Below are positions 27,656 to 35,887 of a stretch of DNA of 64,000 nucleotides, in pieces. The DNA comes from an uncultured Pelagibacteraceae bacterium (lineage in GTDB: Bacteria > Pseudomonadota > Alphaproteobacteria > Pelagibacterales > Pelagibacteraceae): positions 17,501 to 81,500 of the forward strand of contig CABYIV010000002.1 in the NCBI GenBank assembly GCA_902519255.1, in the 5' to 3' direction. The position numbers and the translations under genes were made by a program. Every line of letters starts with the position of its first letter. Position 1 is the first letter of the stretch. The notes under the pieces are model-generated. The model was not told the origin of the DNA. It was given only the letters and a program-made list of their open reading frames with translations, and searched no databases.

Positions 27656-28981
27656 ATGAAAAATCATATAGAAATTAAAAGTTTAATTAAACCCTTCAAA
27701 GAAAAAATTGAGGTGAGTGCTGATAAAAGTATTTCAATTAGAAGTGTCCTGTTGGCATCTCAGGCAATCGGTAAATCTAAAATATATAATTTATTAGAGT
27801 CTGAAGATGTTCTGCACTCTTTAAAAGCAATAAAAAAACTTGGCATCAATTATAAAAAAAATAAAAATTGTTATGAAATAGAGGGATTTGGGATAAATGG
27901 ATTTAAAATTGAAAGAGAAAAAAATATATATGCTGGAAATTCAGGAACACTTGCTAGATTGATTGCGGGTTTACTTGTAAATGCAAAAAAAAAAGTAAAA
28001 ATAACTGGTGATGAAAGTTTATCAAGAAGAGATTTTACAAGAATAACAGAACCTTTAAAATACTTTGGGGTAAATATAAAAACAAAAAATAACGGGTTAC
28101 CTCTTACTATTATTGGATCTGATTATTTAAGACCTATTAATTATACTGAAAACTTAGGAAGTGCTCAGTGTAAAAGCTCTGTAATGTTTGCAGCAATAAA
28201 AACTTCTGGTATTACAAAGATAAAAGCCAAAAAATCCAGAGATCATACAGAGTTATTTTTTAAAAATCTTAATATTCCTATAAATATCTCTAAAAAAAAA
28301 AAATATGATATTATTCGTGTAAAAGGACCATCCAATTTTAGAGGATTTTCTTATAACGTGCCAGGAGATATAAGCTCGTGTTCTTTTCTTTTGGTTTTGA
28401 CTCTGCTTTCAAAAAAGTCAGAGATTACAATAAAAAATGTAAATGTAAATAGAACTAGGATAGGGATTATAAAAATTTTAAATATGATGAAAGCAAAAAT
28501 AATTTTTAAAAATAAAAAAATCTATAGAGGAGAAGAAATTGCAGATATTTTTGTTAAAAGCAAAAATAAACTTGTGGGAGTAAATTGCCCTGAAAGTTTA
28601 AATAGTTCTGCAATAGACGAATTTCTGGTTATTTTTTTAGTTGCTGCAAAAGCAAAAGGGGTATCAACTTTTCGAAATTTAGGAGAATTAAATAAAAAAG
28701 AAAGTCCAAGATTAAATATTGCTTTAGATTTTTTGAAAATGATTGGAATAAAATTTTTAAGAAATAAAGATAATATTAAAATTTTTGGAAATCCAAATAT
28801 AAAATTAAGTAACAAATATACAGTCAAAAATTTTCGGAAAGATCATAGAATATTTATGATGTCGTGTATTGCAGCTTTGACCTTTGGAGGAAAGTGGATA
28901 ATTCATGATAAAAATTCAATTAATACTTCTTTTCCAAATTTCTTAAAAAAAATTAGAATGTTAGGTGGTAAAATAATTTGA
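27656..28981 (+). CDS. aroA: 3-phosphoshikimate 1-carboxyvinyltransferase (EPSP synthase)
   Basis: Sixth step of the shikimate pathway. The N-terminal ADKSISIRSVLLAS, the PEP-loop GNSGTLARLIAGLL and the LGSAQCKSSVMFAA motif are clear. Other motifs are SRDHTELF and FRKDHRIFMMSC. Length 441 is normal. It sits 7 nt after lptB (the largest gap in this run) and its stop overlaps the cmk start (TTGA). The order aroA-cmk-rpsA-ihfB is conserved in proteobacteria. Confidence 0.95.
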   Translation: MKNHIEIKSLIKPFKEKIEVSADKSISIRSVLLASQAIGKSKIYNLLESEDVLHSLKAIKKLGINYKKNKNCYEIEGFGINGFKIEREKNIYAGNSGTLARLIAGLLVNAKKKVKITGDESLSRRDFTRITEPLKYFGVNIKTKNNGLPLTIIGSDYLRPINYTENLGSAQCKSSVMFAAIKTSGITKIKAKKSRDHTELFFKNLNIPINISKKKKYDIIRVKGPSNFRGFSYNVPGDISSCSFLLVLTLLSKKSEITIKNVNVNRTRIGIIKILNMMKAKIIFKNKKIYRGEEIADIFVKSKNKLVGVNCPESLNSSAIDEFLVIFLVAAKAKGVSTFRNLGELNKKESPRLNIALDFLKMIGIKFLRNKDNIKIFGNPNIKLSNKYTVKNFRKDHRIFMMSCIAALTFGGKWIIHDKNSINTSFPNFLKKIRMLGGKII

Positions 28982-29646
28982 AAAAAAGAAAAAAAATTAT
29001 TACAGTAGCAATTGATTCACCGGCAGCTGCAGGTGCTGGTACGCAGGCAAAACTTATAGCTAAGCACTATAATTTATTGTATTTAGATACAGGAAAAATA
29101 TACCGCCTATTTGGCAAAATTAGACTAAATAACAAAGAAAATTTTACATACAAATTAGTAAAAAAAGAGATAAAAAATTTAAAATTTAAAGATCTTGATA
29201 AAAAAGAATTATTAAATGACAATGTCGCGGTCTCAGCATCAATAATAGCAAAAAATTTTGAAATAAGGAAAATTATTAAAAAATTTCAATTAAAGTGTGC
29301 ATTTAATCCGCCAAGAAATTTTGTTGGCTCGGTTTTAGATGGAAGAGATATAACCTCAGTGATAATGAAAAAGGCTATGTTTAAATTTTATATTACTGCA
29401 AATTTAAAAATAAGAGCTAAAAGAAGACATTTAGAATTTAAAAAGTTAAAAAAAAAAATATCATATAAGGAAGTCTTAAAAAGCTTAAAAAATAGGGACT
29501 ATTTAGATAAAAATCGCAAATATAGCCCACTTAAAAAAACCAAAGATTCAATCTTGATTAATACCACTAAATTAAGTAAGAAAGCCTGCTTTATGAAAAT
29601 AAAAACTATAATGGACAAAAAATTGCAATTTAATGGAAATTTATAA
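28978..29646 (+). CDS. cmk: Cytidylate kinase with altered P-loop
   Basis: Phosphorylates CMP/dCMP. The fold is recognisable from AIDSPAAAGAGTQAK, YLDTGKIYR, LDGRDITSVIM, the arginine-rich LID (RAKRRHLEF) and NRDYLDKNRKYSPL. The ATP-binding P-loop, usually PAxSGKGT, reads PAAAGAGT (residues 15-22): the lysine position is Ala20. All other blocks are in place, so this is probably a working enzyme with changed nucleotide handling, not a decayed gene. Start codon is TTG at 28978, overlapping the aroA stop. Length 222. Confidence 0.88.
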   Translation: MKKRKKIITVAIDSPAAAGAGTQAKLIAKHYNLLYLDTGKIYRLFGKIRLNNKENFTYKLVKKEIKNLKFKDLDKKELLNDNVAVSASIIAKNFEIRKIIKKFQLKCAFNPPRNFVGSVLDGRDITSVIMKKAMFKFYITANLKIRAKRRHLEFKKLKKKISYKEVLKSLKNRDYLDKNRKYSPLKKTKDSILINTTKLSKKACFMKIKTIMDKKLQFNGNL

Positions 29647-31363
29647 AGATCTACAAACACCTGAAAATCAGTTATTCGAAAAACTACTTAATTCTCAACT
29701 ATCTAAAAATAAAATTGAAGAGGGAAAAATCATAAACGGTAAAATAACAAAAATTACAGAAAAATTTGTTTTTATTTTCATTCCTGGTTTAAAAAGTGAA
29801 CCAATTGTTGACATAAATGAATTAAAAATGATTGGTTTAAAAGACAGAATATTAGTTGGTGAAACTATACCTGTATTACTCGAAAAAATTGAGGACAGAA
29901 ATGGAGAAGTTATAGTTTCTGCAATAAAAGCACAAAAAATTGAAGGTTGGTATAAACTTGAGAAGGCTTATGAAAATAATGAGTCTATAATGGGAAAAAT
30001 TACTACAAAATGTAAGGGTGGAGTAATTGTTGAACATATTGATACTGGATCCCTAATGTTTTGCCCTGGGTCTCAAATAAGTGACAAGCCATTAAAAAAC
30101 ATTGATCATCTGATTGGTGTAGAACAAAAATTTGCGATAATAAAATTGGATAAATTAAGAGGAAATGCATGTGTATCCAGAAGACAAATAGTATCTTCAA
30201 ACAAAAGAGAGGACAAAGCGAAAATTATTGAAAAGTTCAAAGTAGGCGACATCATCAAAGATGCAGTTGTTAAGGGTTATTCATCCTTTGGATGCTTTTT
30301 TGAAGTAAATAATGAAATAGATGTATTAGTTCATATTCAAGAAGTGTCTTACTCAAGAGTAAATCATCCAGATGAAATATTTAATATTGGTGAAAAACAT
30401 GATCTAAAAGTCATTTCTATAGATAAAGAAAAACTACAGATTGGATGTTCGATTAAACAACTTTCACCAGATCCGTTTGAGCATATATCTAACTACAAAA
30501 TAGGTAATAAGTATAAAGTTAAGGTAGAAAAAATCACTGAGTACGGATGTTTTTGTTCGTTAGAACCTGGTCTAAGTACACTTTTACATAGCAGTGAAAT
30601 GAGTTGGACAAAGAGAAATGTCGTTCCAAAGAAGTTATTTAAAATAGGCGATATGATAGAATGTGTGATAACAGAAATAGATAAGGAAAAAAGAAGAATT
30701 GCTATCTCACATAAATTAACATTAGACAACCCATTTGAATTATTATCAAATAAATATCCTGAAGGTAGTGAAGTAGATGGAATAATATCCAGCACAAATG
30801 AATATGCTTTATATGTTAAACTAAATGAATTCGACATAGACGGATTTTTACATGCAAACGATTTGTCGTACACTGGAGATCCTGAACAAGAATTAAAAAA
30901 ATTTAAAAAAGGTGACAATATAAAAATTAAAGTACTAGAAATTAAAAAAGATGAACAAAAAGTGAGAGTTGGTTTAAAACAATTAGATAAAGATCCTTTT
31001 GACTGGTTTAAAGGAAAAAAGGTTAATGATATAATCACAGTACAAGTAATATCTACAGATAATAAGGGGTTAATAGTTAAACCAGAAAATTGTGAAATTG
31101 AGTTTCAAATAAAAAAGGCAAATATTGCGGTCAATTCCTCAGACGCAAGACCTTCGAGGTTTGTCGGTGGTGAAAGAATTGATGCAGCTATAGCAGAATT
31201 AAATTTTGATAAAAGAAAAGTAAGTTTAAGTATTAAATTGCTAGAAGAATTACAAAACAAAGAAGCTGTTTCAAAATTCTCAAGTCCTTTAAGTGGAAAA
31301 AATTTACCTTTTTCCTCACTTTCCGAAAAGTTAAGTGATAAAAAAGATAAAGATAATGAGTGA
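29633..31363 (+). CDS. rpsA: 30S ribosomal protein S1
   Basis: Binds mRNA at the small subunit and helps initiation. The 576 residues hold six S1/OB repeats, for instance those ending in GCFFEVNNEIDVLVHIQEVS and GCFCSLEPGLSTLLHSSEMS. The conserved linker-type phrases LGLKQLDKDPF and SIKQLSPDPF separate repeats. The start overlaps the cmk end by 14 nt, giving tight coupling. ihfB follows after 4 nt. Confidence 0.97.
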   Translation: MEIYKDLQTPENQLFEKLLNSQLSKNKIEEGKIINGKITKITEKFVFIFIPGLKSEPIVDINELKMIGLKDRILVGETIPVLLEKIEDRNGEVIVSAIKAQKIEGWYKLEKAYENNESIMGKITTKCKGGVIVEHIDTGSLMFCPGSQISDKPLKNIDHLIGVEQKFAIIKLDKLRGNACVSRRQIVSSNKREDKAKIIEKFKVGDIIKDAVVKGYSSFGCFFEVNNEIDVLVHIQEVSYSRVNHPDEIFNIGEKHDLKVISIDKEKLQIGCSIKQLSPDPFEHISNYKIGNKYKVKVEKITEYGCFCSLEPGLSTLLHSSEMSWTKRNVVPKKLFKIGDMIECVITEIDKEKRRIAISHKLTLDNPFELLSNKYPEGSEVDGIISSTNEYALYVKLNEFDIDGFLHANDLSYTGDPEQELKKFKKGDNIKIKVLEIKKDEQKVRVGLKQLDKDPFDWFKGKKVNDIITVQVISTDNKGLIVKPENCEIEFQIKKANIAVNSSDARPSRFVGGERIDAAIAELNFDKRKVSLSIKLLEELQNKEAVSKFSSPLSGKNLPFSSLSEKLSDKKDKDNE

Positions 31364-31367
31364 TTAA

Positions 31368-31652
31368 TTGTCTACCAAAAAATCAGATATAATTAATATA
31401 TTAGCTAACAATTATCCAAACTTCTTAAGAAAAGACCTAAAAAAATTAATTGAAATTTCTATTTCTGAAATAAAAAATTCTCTAAAAAGACATGAAAGAG
31501 TAGAATTAAGAGATGTATTCTCAATTGAAACAAAACTTCGTAAGGCTAAATTTGCAAGAAATCCTAAAACTAGTGAAAAGGTTTATGTTAATCAAAAGTA
31601 TTCAATCTTATTTAAATTTTCAAAAATGTGGTCAAAAAAGATAAATGAATAA
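31368..31652 (+). CDS. ihfB: Integration host factor beta subunit / HU-family protein
   Basis: DNA-bending histone-like protein of 94 residues. The DNA-binding arm with the RNPKT motif and the surrounding beta-ribbon (FSIETKLRKAKFARNPKT) is typical. Position after rpsA is the usual place for ihfB. It begins with TTG, 4 nt after the rpsA stop. The N-terminal helix pair is divergent, so IHF-beta versus HU is decided mainly by context. Confidence 0.88.
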   Translation: MSTKKSDIINILANNYPNFLRKDLKKLIEISISEIKNSLKRHERVELRDVFSIETKLRKAKFARNPKTSEKVYVNQKYSILFKFSKMWSKKINE

Positions 31653-32319
31653 AAATAAAATATTTATTGCATGTGATACAACAAGTACAAAAAGAATTAA
31701 CAGCATATTAAAATATACAAAATCTAGTAAGTTAAAGATTGGTTATAAATTTGGATTAGAGTTTTTAAATTCTAAAAATGGTAGGGGATTTATTAAGAAG
31801 CTAAAGAATCAAATTACTTTTGGAGATTTTAAGTTTTCGGATATTCCTAACACATGCTCCTCTGCTATTAAATCGGTCAGTGATTTGAAATTTGATTATA
31901 TAACTATACATATTAATTCAGGGTTTGAAGCTCTTAGAGAAGCAAAAAAAGCTGCAGGTAAAACAAAACTAATTGGCGTTACAATATTAACTTCATTAGA
32001 TAATAAAGCTATTAAAGAAATCGGATTTAGTAAAAATATAAAAGAATTAGTTCTTCATCAAGCAAAATTAGCAACTAAAGCAAAATTGGATGCTATAGTA
32101 TGTAGTGCTCAAGAAGCTAAAATAGTAAAAAAAGTATTTAAAAAAGAAATAATAACTCCTGGAATAAGATTTAGTTCAAAAATAAATGATCAAAAAAGAA
32201 CTTTATCTCCTAAACAAGCTTATAGAAATGGTGCAGATTGGTTAGTAATTGGAAGAGACATTACTAAAGGCAATATCAAAAAAAATGTTCAAACATTAAT
32301 TGATCACTTAAATCAATGA
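31645..32319 (+). CDS. pyrF: Orotidine 5'-phosphate decarboxylase
   Basis: Last step of UMP synthesis. The catalytic block is FGDFKFSDIPNT (D-x-K-x-x-D-I-P-x-T, near residues 61-72), followed by GVTILTS, the phosphate-binding TPGIRF and GADWLVIGRDIT. Length 224 fits the bacterial group. It overlaps ihfB by 8 nt and trpF by 4 nt. Confidence 0.95.
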   Translation: MNKNKIFIACDTTSTKRINSILKYTKSSKLKIGYKFGLEFLNSKNGRGFIKKLKNQITFGDFKFSDIPNTCSSAIKSVSDLKFDYITIHINSGFEALREAKKAAGKTKLIGVTILTSLDNKAIKEIGFSKNIKELVLHQAKLATKAKLDAIVCSAQEAKIVKKVFKKEIITPGIRFSSKINDQKRTLSPKQAYRNGADWLVIGRDITKGNIKKNVQTLIDHLNQ

Positions 32320-32933
32320 TCAAAGGTTTGAAAATTTGTGGGATCTCAGATCCTAAAACTTTAAACTATATTTTAAATCATCCATATCCGCCAAATTATG
32401 TAGGTTTCATTACAAATTATAAAAAAAGCAATAGGTATGTTGAATTTCAAAAGTTAAAAGAATTAATTAAAGTTGATAAAAAAAAATTAAATTTTATTTC
32501 AGTGCTTGTTGATCCCGATGACGAAATTTTAGAAAAAATTAAGGATTTTAATTTTGATTATTATCAACTATATGACGTTACGCCTGAGAGAACCAAAGAA
32601 ATTAAATCAAAATACAAAATTAAAATAATAACAGCAATTACTGTATCTGAAAGATATGATGTAATTAAATATAAAGATTATTTAGAGATCTCAGAAATAA
32701 TTTTATTTGACTCAAAAGGTTACCATAAATCTGAAAGTTTTGATCATAGTCTTCTAGATGAAGTGCCTAAAAAATTGAACAAAATGATTGCAGGAAATAT
32801 ACAAATAGAGGATATTCCTAATTTTAGAGACAAAGATTTTATAATAGACCTTAGTGGATCACTAGAAGATGCTAATGGAAAAAAGGATATAAATAAAATT
32901 AATAGATTGTTAAATTTGTTTGCAAACATATGA
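32316..32933 (+). CDS. trpF: Phosphoribosylanthranilate isomerase (divergent)
   Basis: Third step of tryptophan synthesis from anthranilate. The catalytic Cys in LKICGISDP near the N-terminus and the catalytic Asp in ILFDSKG are conserved. The phosphate region is KKSNRYV in place of the usual PKSPR-V, and the loop normally reading QLHG-E is QLYDVTPERT. The C-terminal phosphate motif reads LSGSLEDANGKKD. Length 205. It sits between pyrF and trpB with ATGA overlaps on both sides. Assignment is strong from context, moderate from sequence. Confidence 0.85.
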   Translation: MIKGLKICGISDPKTLNYILNHPYPPNYVGFITNYKKSNRYVEFQKLKELIKVDKKKLNFISVLVDPDDEILEKIKDFNFDYYQLYDVTPERTKEIKSKYKIKIITAITVSERYDVIKYKDYLEISEIILFDSKGYHKSESFDHSLLDEVPKKLNKMIAGNIQIEDIPNFRDKDFIIDLSGSLEDANGKKDINKINRLLNLFANI

Positions 32934-34174
32934 AAATTAAAAAAAAAATTCCACTAATTGATCAGGCAAGCAAACTTGGCTTTTGGGGTGGAAAGTTTGG
33001 AGGTAACTACGTTCCAGAAACATTGAAAAAGCCAATAGAAGATCTAGAAATTCTATTCAATAAATTAAAAAATGACAAAAGATTCATAGCTGAAAGAGAT
33101 AAATATTTTAAAAATTGGGTTGGTTCTCCTACTCGTTTTATAAAGTTAGAAAATCTAACAAATCATGTGGGCGGAGCTCAAATTTGGTCTAAAGTTGTAT
33201 CAGACGCAAATGGAGGAGCACACAAAATATACAATGCTACCGTACATTGTCTACTTGCCAAAAGATCTGGTAAAAAATTTATAATTGGGGATACGGGCGC
33301 TGGTTATGCAGGCAAAATGTTAAGCATGGCCGCTAAAAAATTTGGATTAAAATGCAAAATTTTCATGGGTGCAAAAGATATTGCAAGACAACAGCCCAAT
33401 GTAAAAGCTATGAAAAAAAATGGAGCTGAAGTAATACCTGTATACTCAGGAAGTCAAACACTTGTTGATGCTGTTTCTGAATGTATGCGATACTGGGTTG
33501 CTAATTGCGATACGACAGCAATGTGTGTTGGCAGTACAGTAGGACCAGCCGTCTTTGTTCGTATTTGTGGATGGAGTACTAGCCAAATTTCAAGAGAACT
33601 AAAAGTGCAATTAATTGATGAGTTTGGGTCAATACCAAAAAAGCTAAAACTTTATAACTGTGTTGGCGGCGGAAGCTCAAGTTTTGGTTTTTGGAACGAA
33701 TTTATGGATTATGATAAAAAACAATGTGAATTTATTGGTGTAGAAGCTGGTGGACCTGCAAAAAGTAAAAAGCATGCAGCACCTCTAACTTATGGTTCAA
33801 AAATTGGAATTCTTCATGGTGCAGCTCAATATGTTAATCAAGATTTGGATGGACAGATAGAAGAAACTGAGTCAATTTCTGCTGGACTTGATTATCCAGG
33901 AATTTCTCCACTACATTGTTTTTTAAAAGATACTAAACGAGCAAGATATACCGCAGCAACCGATGAAGATGCTTTAAACGCATATAAAACTGTAACAAAA
34001 TTCGAGAAATTAAGGCCTTCTCTTGAACCAAGTCATGCTTTTTCAATTGCAATAAAAGAAGCAAAAAAATTAACCAAAGATACTATAGTGGTAGTTAATA
34101 GTTGTGGTGATGCATACAAAGATCGAGAAATTTTAATAAAAAGATTAGGTAAAAAATATGTTGAACCCAATTAG
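32930..34174 (+). CDS. trpB: Tryptophan synthase beta subunit homologue with rewritten active-site motifs
   Basis: PLP enzyme expected to join indole and serine. The N-terminus (FGGNYVPETL) and the PLP lysine K99 in GGAHKIYNAT are clear. Several canonical blocks differ: KREDLNHTGAHK is KVVSDANGGAHK; AETGAGQHG is GDTGAGYAG, so the catalytic Glu position (22 residues after the lysine, as in Salmonella K87/E109) is Asp121; GSVAGPHPYP is GSTVGPAVFV; GGGSNA is GGGSSS; the C-terminal SGRGDKD is SCGDAYKD. SAGLDYPGISP is kept. Length 414 is normal. It overlaps trpF by 4 nt and trpA by 17 nt. Either a strongly diverged TrpB or a relative with altered chemistry. Confidence 0.82.
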   Translation: MKIKKKIPLIDQASKLGFWGGKFGGNYVPETLKKPIEDLEILFNKLKNDKRFIAERDKYFKNWVGSPTRFIKLENLTNHVGGAQIWSKVVSDANGGAHKIYNATVHCLLAKRSGKKFIIGDTGAGYAGKMLSMAAKKFGLKCKIFMGAKDIARQQPNVKAMKKNGAEVIPVYSGSQTLVDAVSECMRYWVANCDTTAMCVGSTVGPAVFVRICGWSTSQISRELKVQLIDEFGSIPKKLKLYNCVGGGSSSFGFWNEFMDYDKKQCEFIGVEAGGPAKSKKHAAPLTYGSKIGILHGAAQYVNQDLDGQIEETESISAGLDYPGISPLHCFLKDTKRARYTAATDEDALNAYKTVTKFEKLRPSLEPSHAFSIAIKEAKKLTKDTIVVVNSCGDAYKDREILIKRLGKKYVEPN

Positions 34175-34958
34175 TCTAGCTTTTAAAAAAGCAAAACAAG
34201 AAAATAGAGCTGCTCTATTAACTTATACTGTTGCAGGTGATAGCTCGAAAAAACAATCATTAGATATATTAAATTCAATTTCAAAAAATGCGGATATTTT
34301 AGAATTAGGTGTACCGCACAACACTCCAGTTGCAGATGGTAGTCAAATTCAAACAAGTGCATATAGAGCGATAAAAAATGGAATTAAAATGAATGATATT
34401 TTTAAAATTGTAAAAGACTTTAAAAAATTAAATAAAAATAAACCAATTATATTGATGGGTTATTATAATATGATTTTTCAATACGGAGAAAATAGATTTT
34501 TAAGTAAATGTAAATCTTCAGGTGTAAATGGATTAATAGTTGTAGACTTGCCCTGGCCTGAAAATAAGGATTTTGCTAAAAAATGTAAAAAAGAATCTAT
34601 CTATTTTATACAGCTTTTATCACCAACTACTTCAGAACAGAGGCTTAAAAAAATTATAAGAGATTCTCACCCTATGAATTATTTTATTTCAATGCTAAGC
34701 ACAACAGGTGGTAAACTAAAAGTATCCCCAAAAAGTATACTTAAAAATTACAACAAAATAAAAAAAATTAACCCAAAAAAAGAAATTGTTATTGGTTTTG
34801 GAATCACAGAAAAAACGATTGGTAAACTCAAATCTGCGGATGGATTAGTTGTTGGAAGCGCTATTTGTAAGGAAATTACCAAGAGTTTAAGGCATAGACA
34901 AAATCCTGTCACAAATGTAAGTAAACTAGTAAAAAAATTAAAAAGTAAAATTCTATGA
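34158..34958 (+). CDS. trpA: Tryptophan synthase alpha subunit homologue (divergent)
   Basis: Should release indole from indole-3-glycerol phosphate and pass it to TrpB. The catalytic Glu49 and Asp60 are retained at exactly the Salmonella positions (LELGVPHNTPVADGSQIQ), but the usual FSDP is HNTP and PTIQ is SQIQ. The loop-6 region, normally S-R-x-G-V-T-G, reads SMLSTTGGK. The phosphate motifs GFGI and GLVVGSAI are good. Length 266. It overlaps trpB by 17 nt and accD by 4 nt, so stoichiometric coupling with the equally divergent beta subunit is likely. Confidence 0.84.
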   Translation: MLNPISLAFKKAKQENRAALLTYTVAGDSSKKQSLDILNSISKNADILELGVPHNTPVADGSQIQTSAYRAIKNGIKMNDIFKIVKDFKKLNKNKPIILMGYYNMIFQYGENRFLSKCKSSGVNGLIVVDLPWPENKDFAKKCKKESIYFIQLLSPTTSEQRLKKIIRDSHPMNYFISMLSTTGGKLKVSPKSILKNYNKIKKINPKKEIVIGFGITEKTIGKLKSADGLVVGSAICKEITKSLRHRQNPVTNVSKLVKKLKSKIL

Positions 34959-35887
34959 ACTGGATTACAAAAGCTTTAAGTTTTGGGGAGAAAATTAAAA
35001 AAGTTTTAAAAAAAAGACCATCAAAAGAGGACATAGCAAACTCAGACTGGACTAGTTGTTGCAAAGGCCCAATATTAAAAAAAGATCTTGAAGAAAATTT
35101 ATGGGTTTGTAACTCGTGTGGTAAACATCATAGAATTAATTGTCGACAAAGATTTGATATTATTTTTGGAAGAAATGCTTACGAAATACTTGATACACCA
35201 ATTCCTGCAGAAGATCCTCTTGGATGGGTAGATACAAAATCTTATAAAGACAGATTAAAATCTGCACGAAAAAAAACCAATCAAAATTCAGCTGTGATGA
35301 TTGCTAAAGGAAGAATAAATGGAATCGAAGTGACAGCTGGAGCAATAAATTTTGAGTTTATTGGTGGTTCTGTTGGAGCTGCAGAAGGTGAAGCAATTAT
35401 TTATGGTGTTCAACACGCTATTGATAATCAAACACCATTTGTTTTCTTTCCTTGTGGTGGTGGACAAAGAATGTTCGAGTCTCCTATTGCGCTTGCAAAT
35501 ATGACAAGAACTACTCTTGCTATTAATGAACTTAAAAAAAATAATCTCCCCTATTTAGTCTGTTTTACTGATCCTACCGCTGGTGGAATTACAGCATCAT
35601 TTGCAATGTTAGGAGACATTCATTTTGCTGAACCAGGTTGTTTGATAGCCTTTGCGGGAAAAAGAGTTATACAAGCAACAGTTAAGGAGGAGCTTAGTTC
35701 TGACTTCCAAACCTCTGAGTTCGTTGAAAAGCATGGATTTGTAGACAGAATTGTTGAACGAAAAGATTTAAAAACAGAAATAAGCTTACTATTATCAATA
35801 TTGTTAAAAAAAGATAATGCGGTAAATGAAAAGCAAATTGATGAAACTTCAGACAATATTGAACCGCTTGCAAAAGCTGCATCCTAG
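34955..35887 (+). CDS. accD: Acetyl-CoA carboxylase carboxyltransferase, beta subunit
   Basis: Partner of AccA in making malonyl-CoA. An N-terminal Cys-rich segment (SCCKGPILKKDLEENLWVC and CGKHH) is the zinc-ribbon region. The carboxyltransferase core shows GAINFEFIGGSVGAAEGEAI, GGGQRMFESP, and FTDPTAGGITASFAMLGD. Length 310. The trpA-accD-folC order is the normal alphaproteobacterial one. folC starts inside its 3' end. Confidence 0.96.
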   Translation: MNWITKALSFGEKIKKVLKKRPSKEDIANSDWTSCCKGPILKKDLEENLWVCNSCGKHHRINCRQRFDIIFGRNAYEILDTPIPAEDPLGWVDTKSYKDRLKSARKKTNQNSAVMIAKGRINGIEVTAGAINFEFIGGSVGAAEGEAIIYGVQHAIDNQTPFVFFPCGGGQRMFESPIALANMTRTTLAINELKKNNLPYLVCFTDPTAGGITASFAMLGDIHFAEPGCLIAFAGKRVIQATVKEELSSDFQTSEFVEKHGFVDRIVERKDLKTEISLLLSILLKKDNAVNEKQIDETSDNIEPLAKAAS

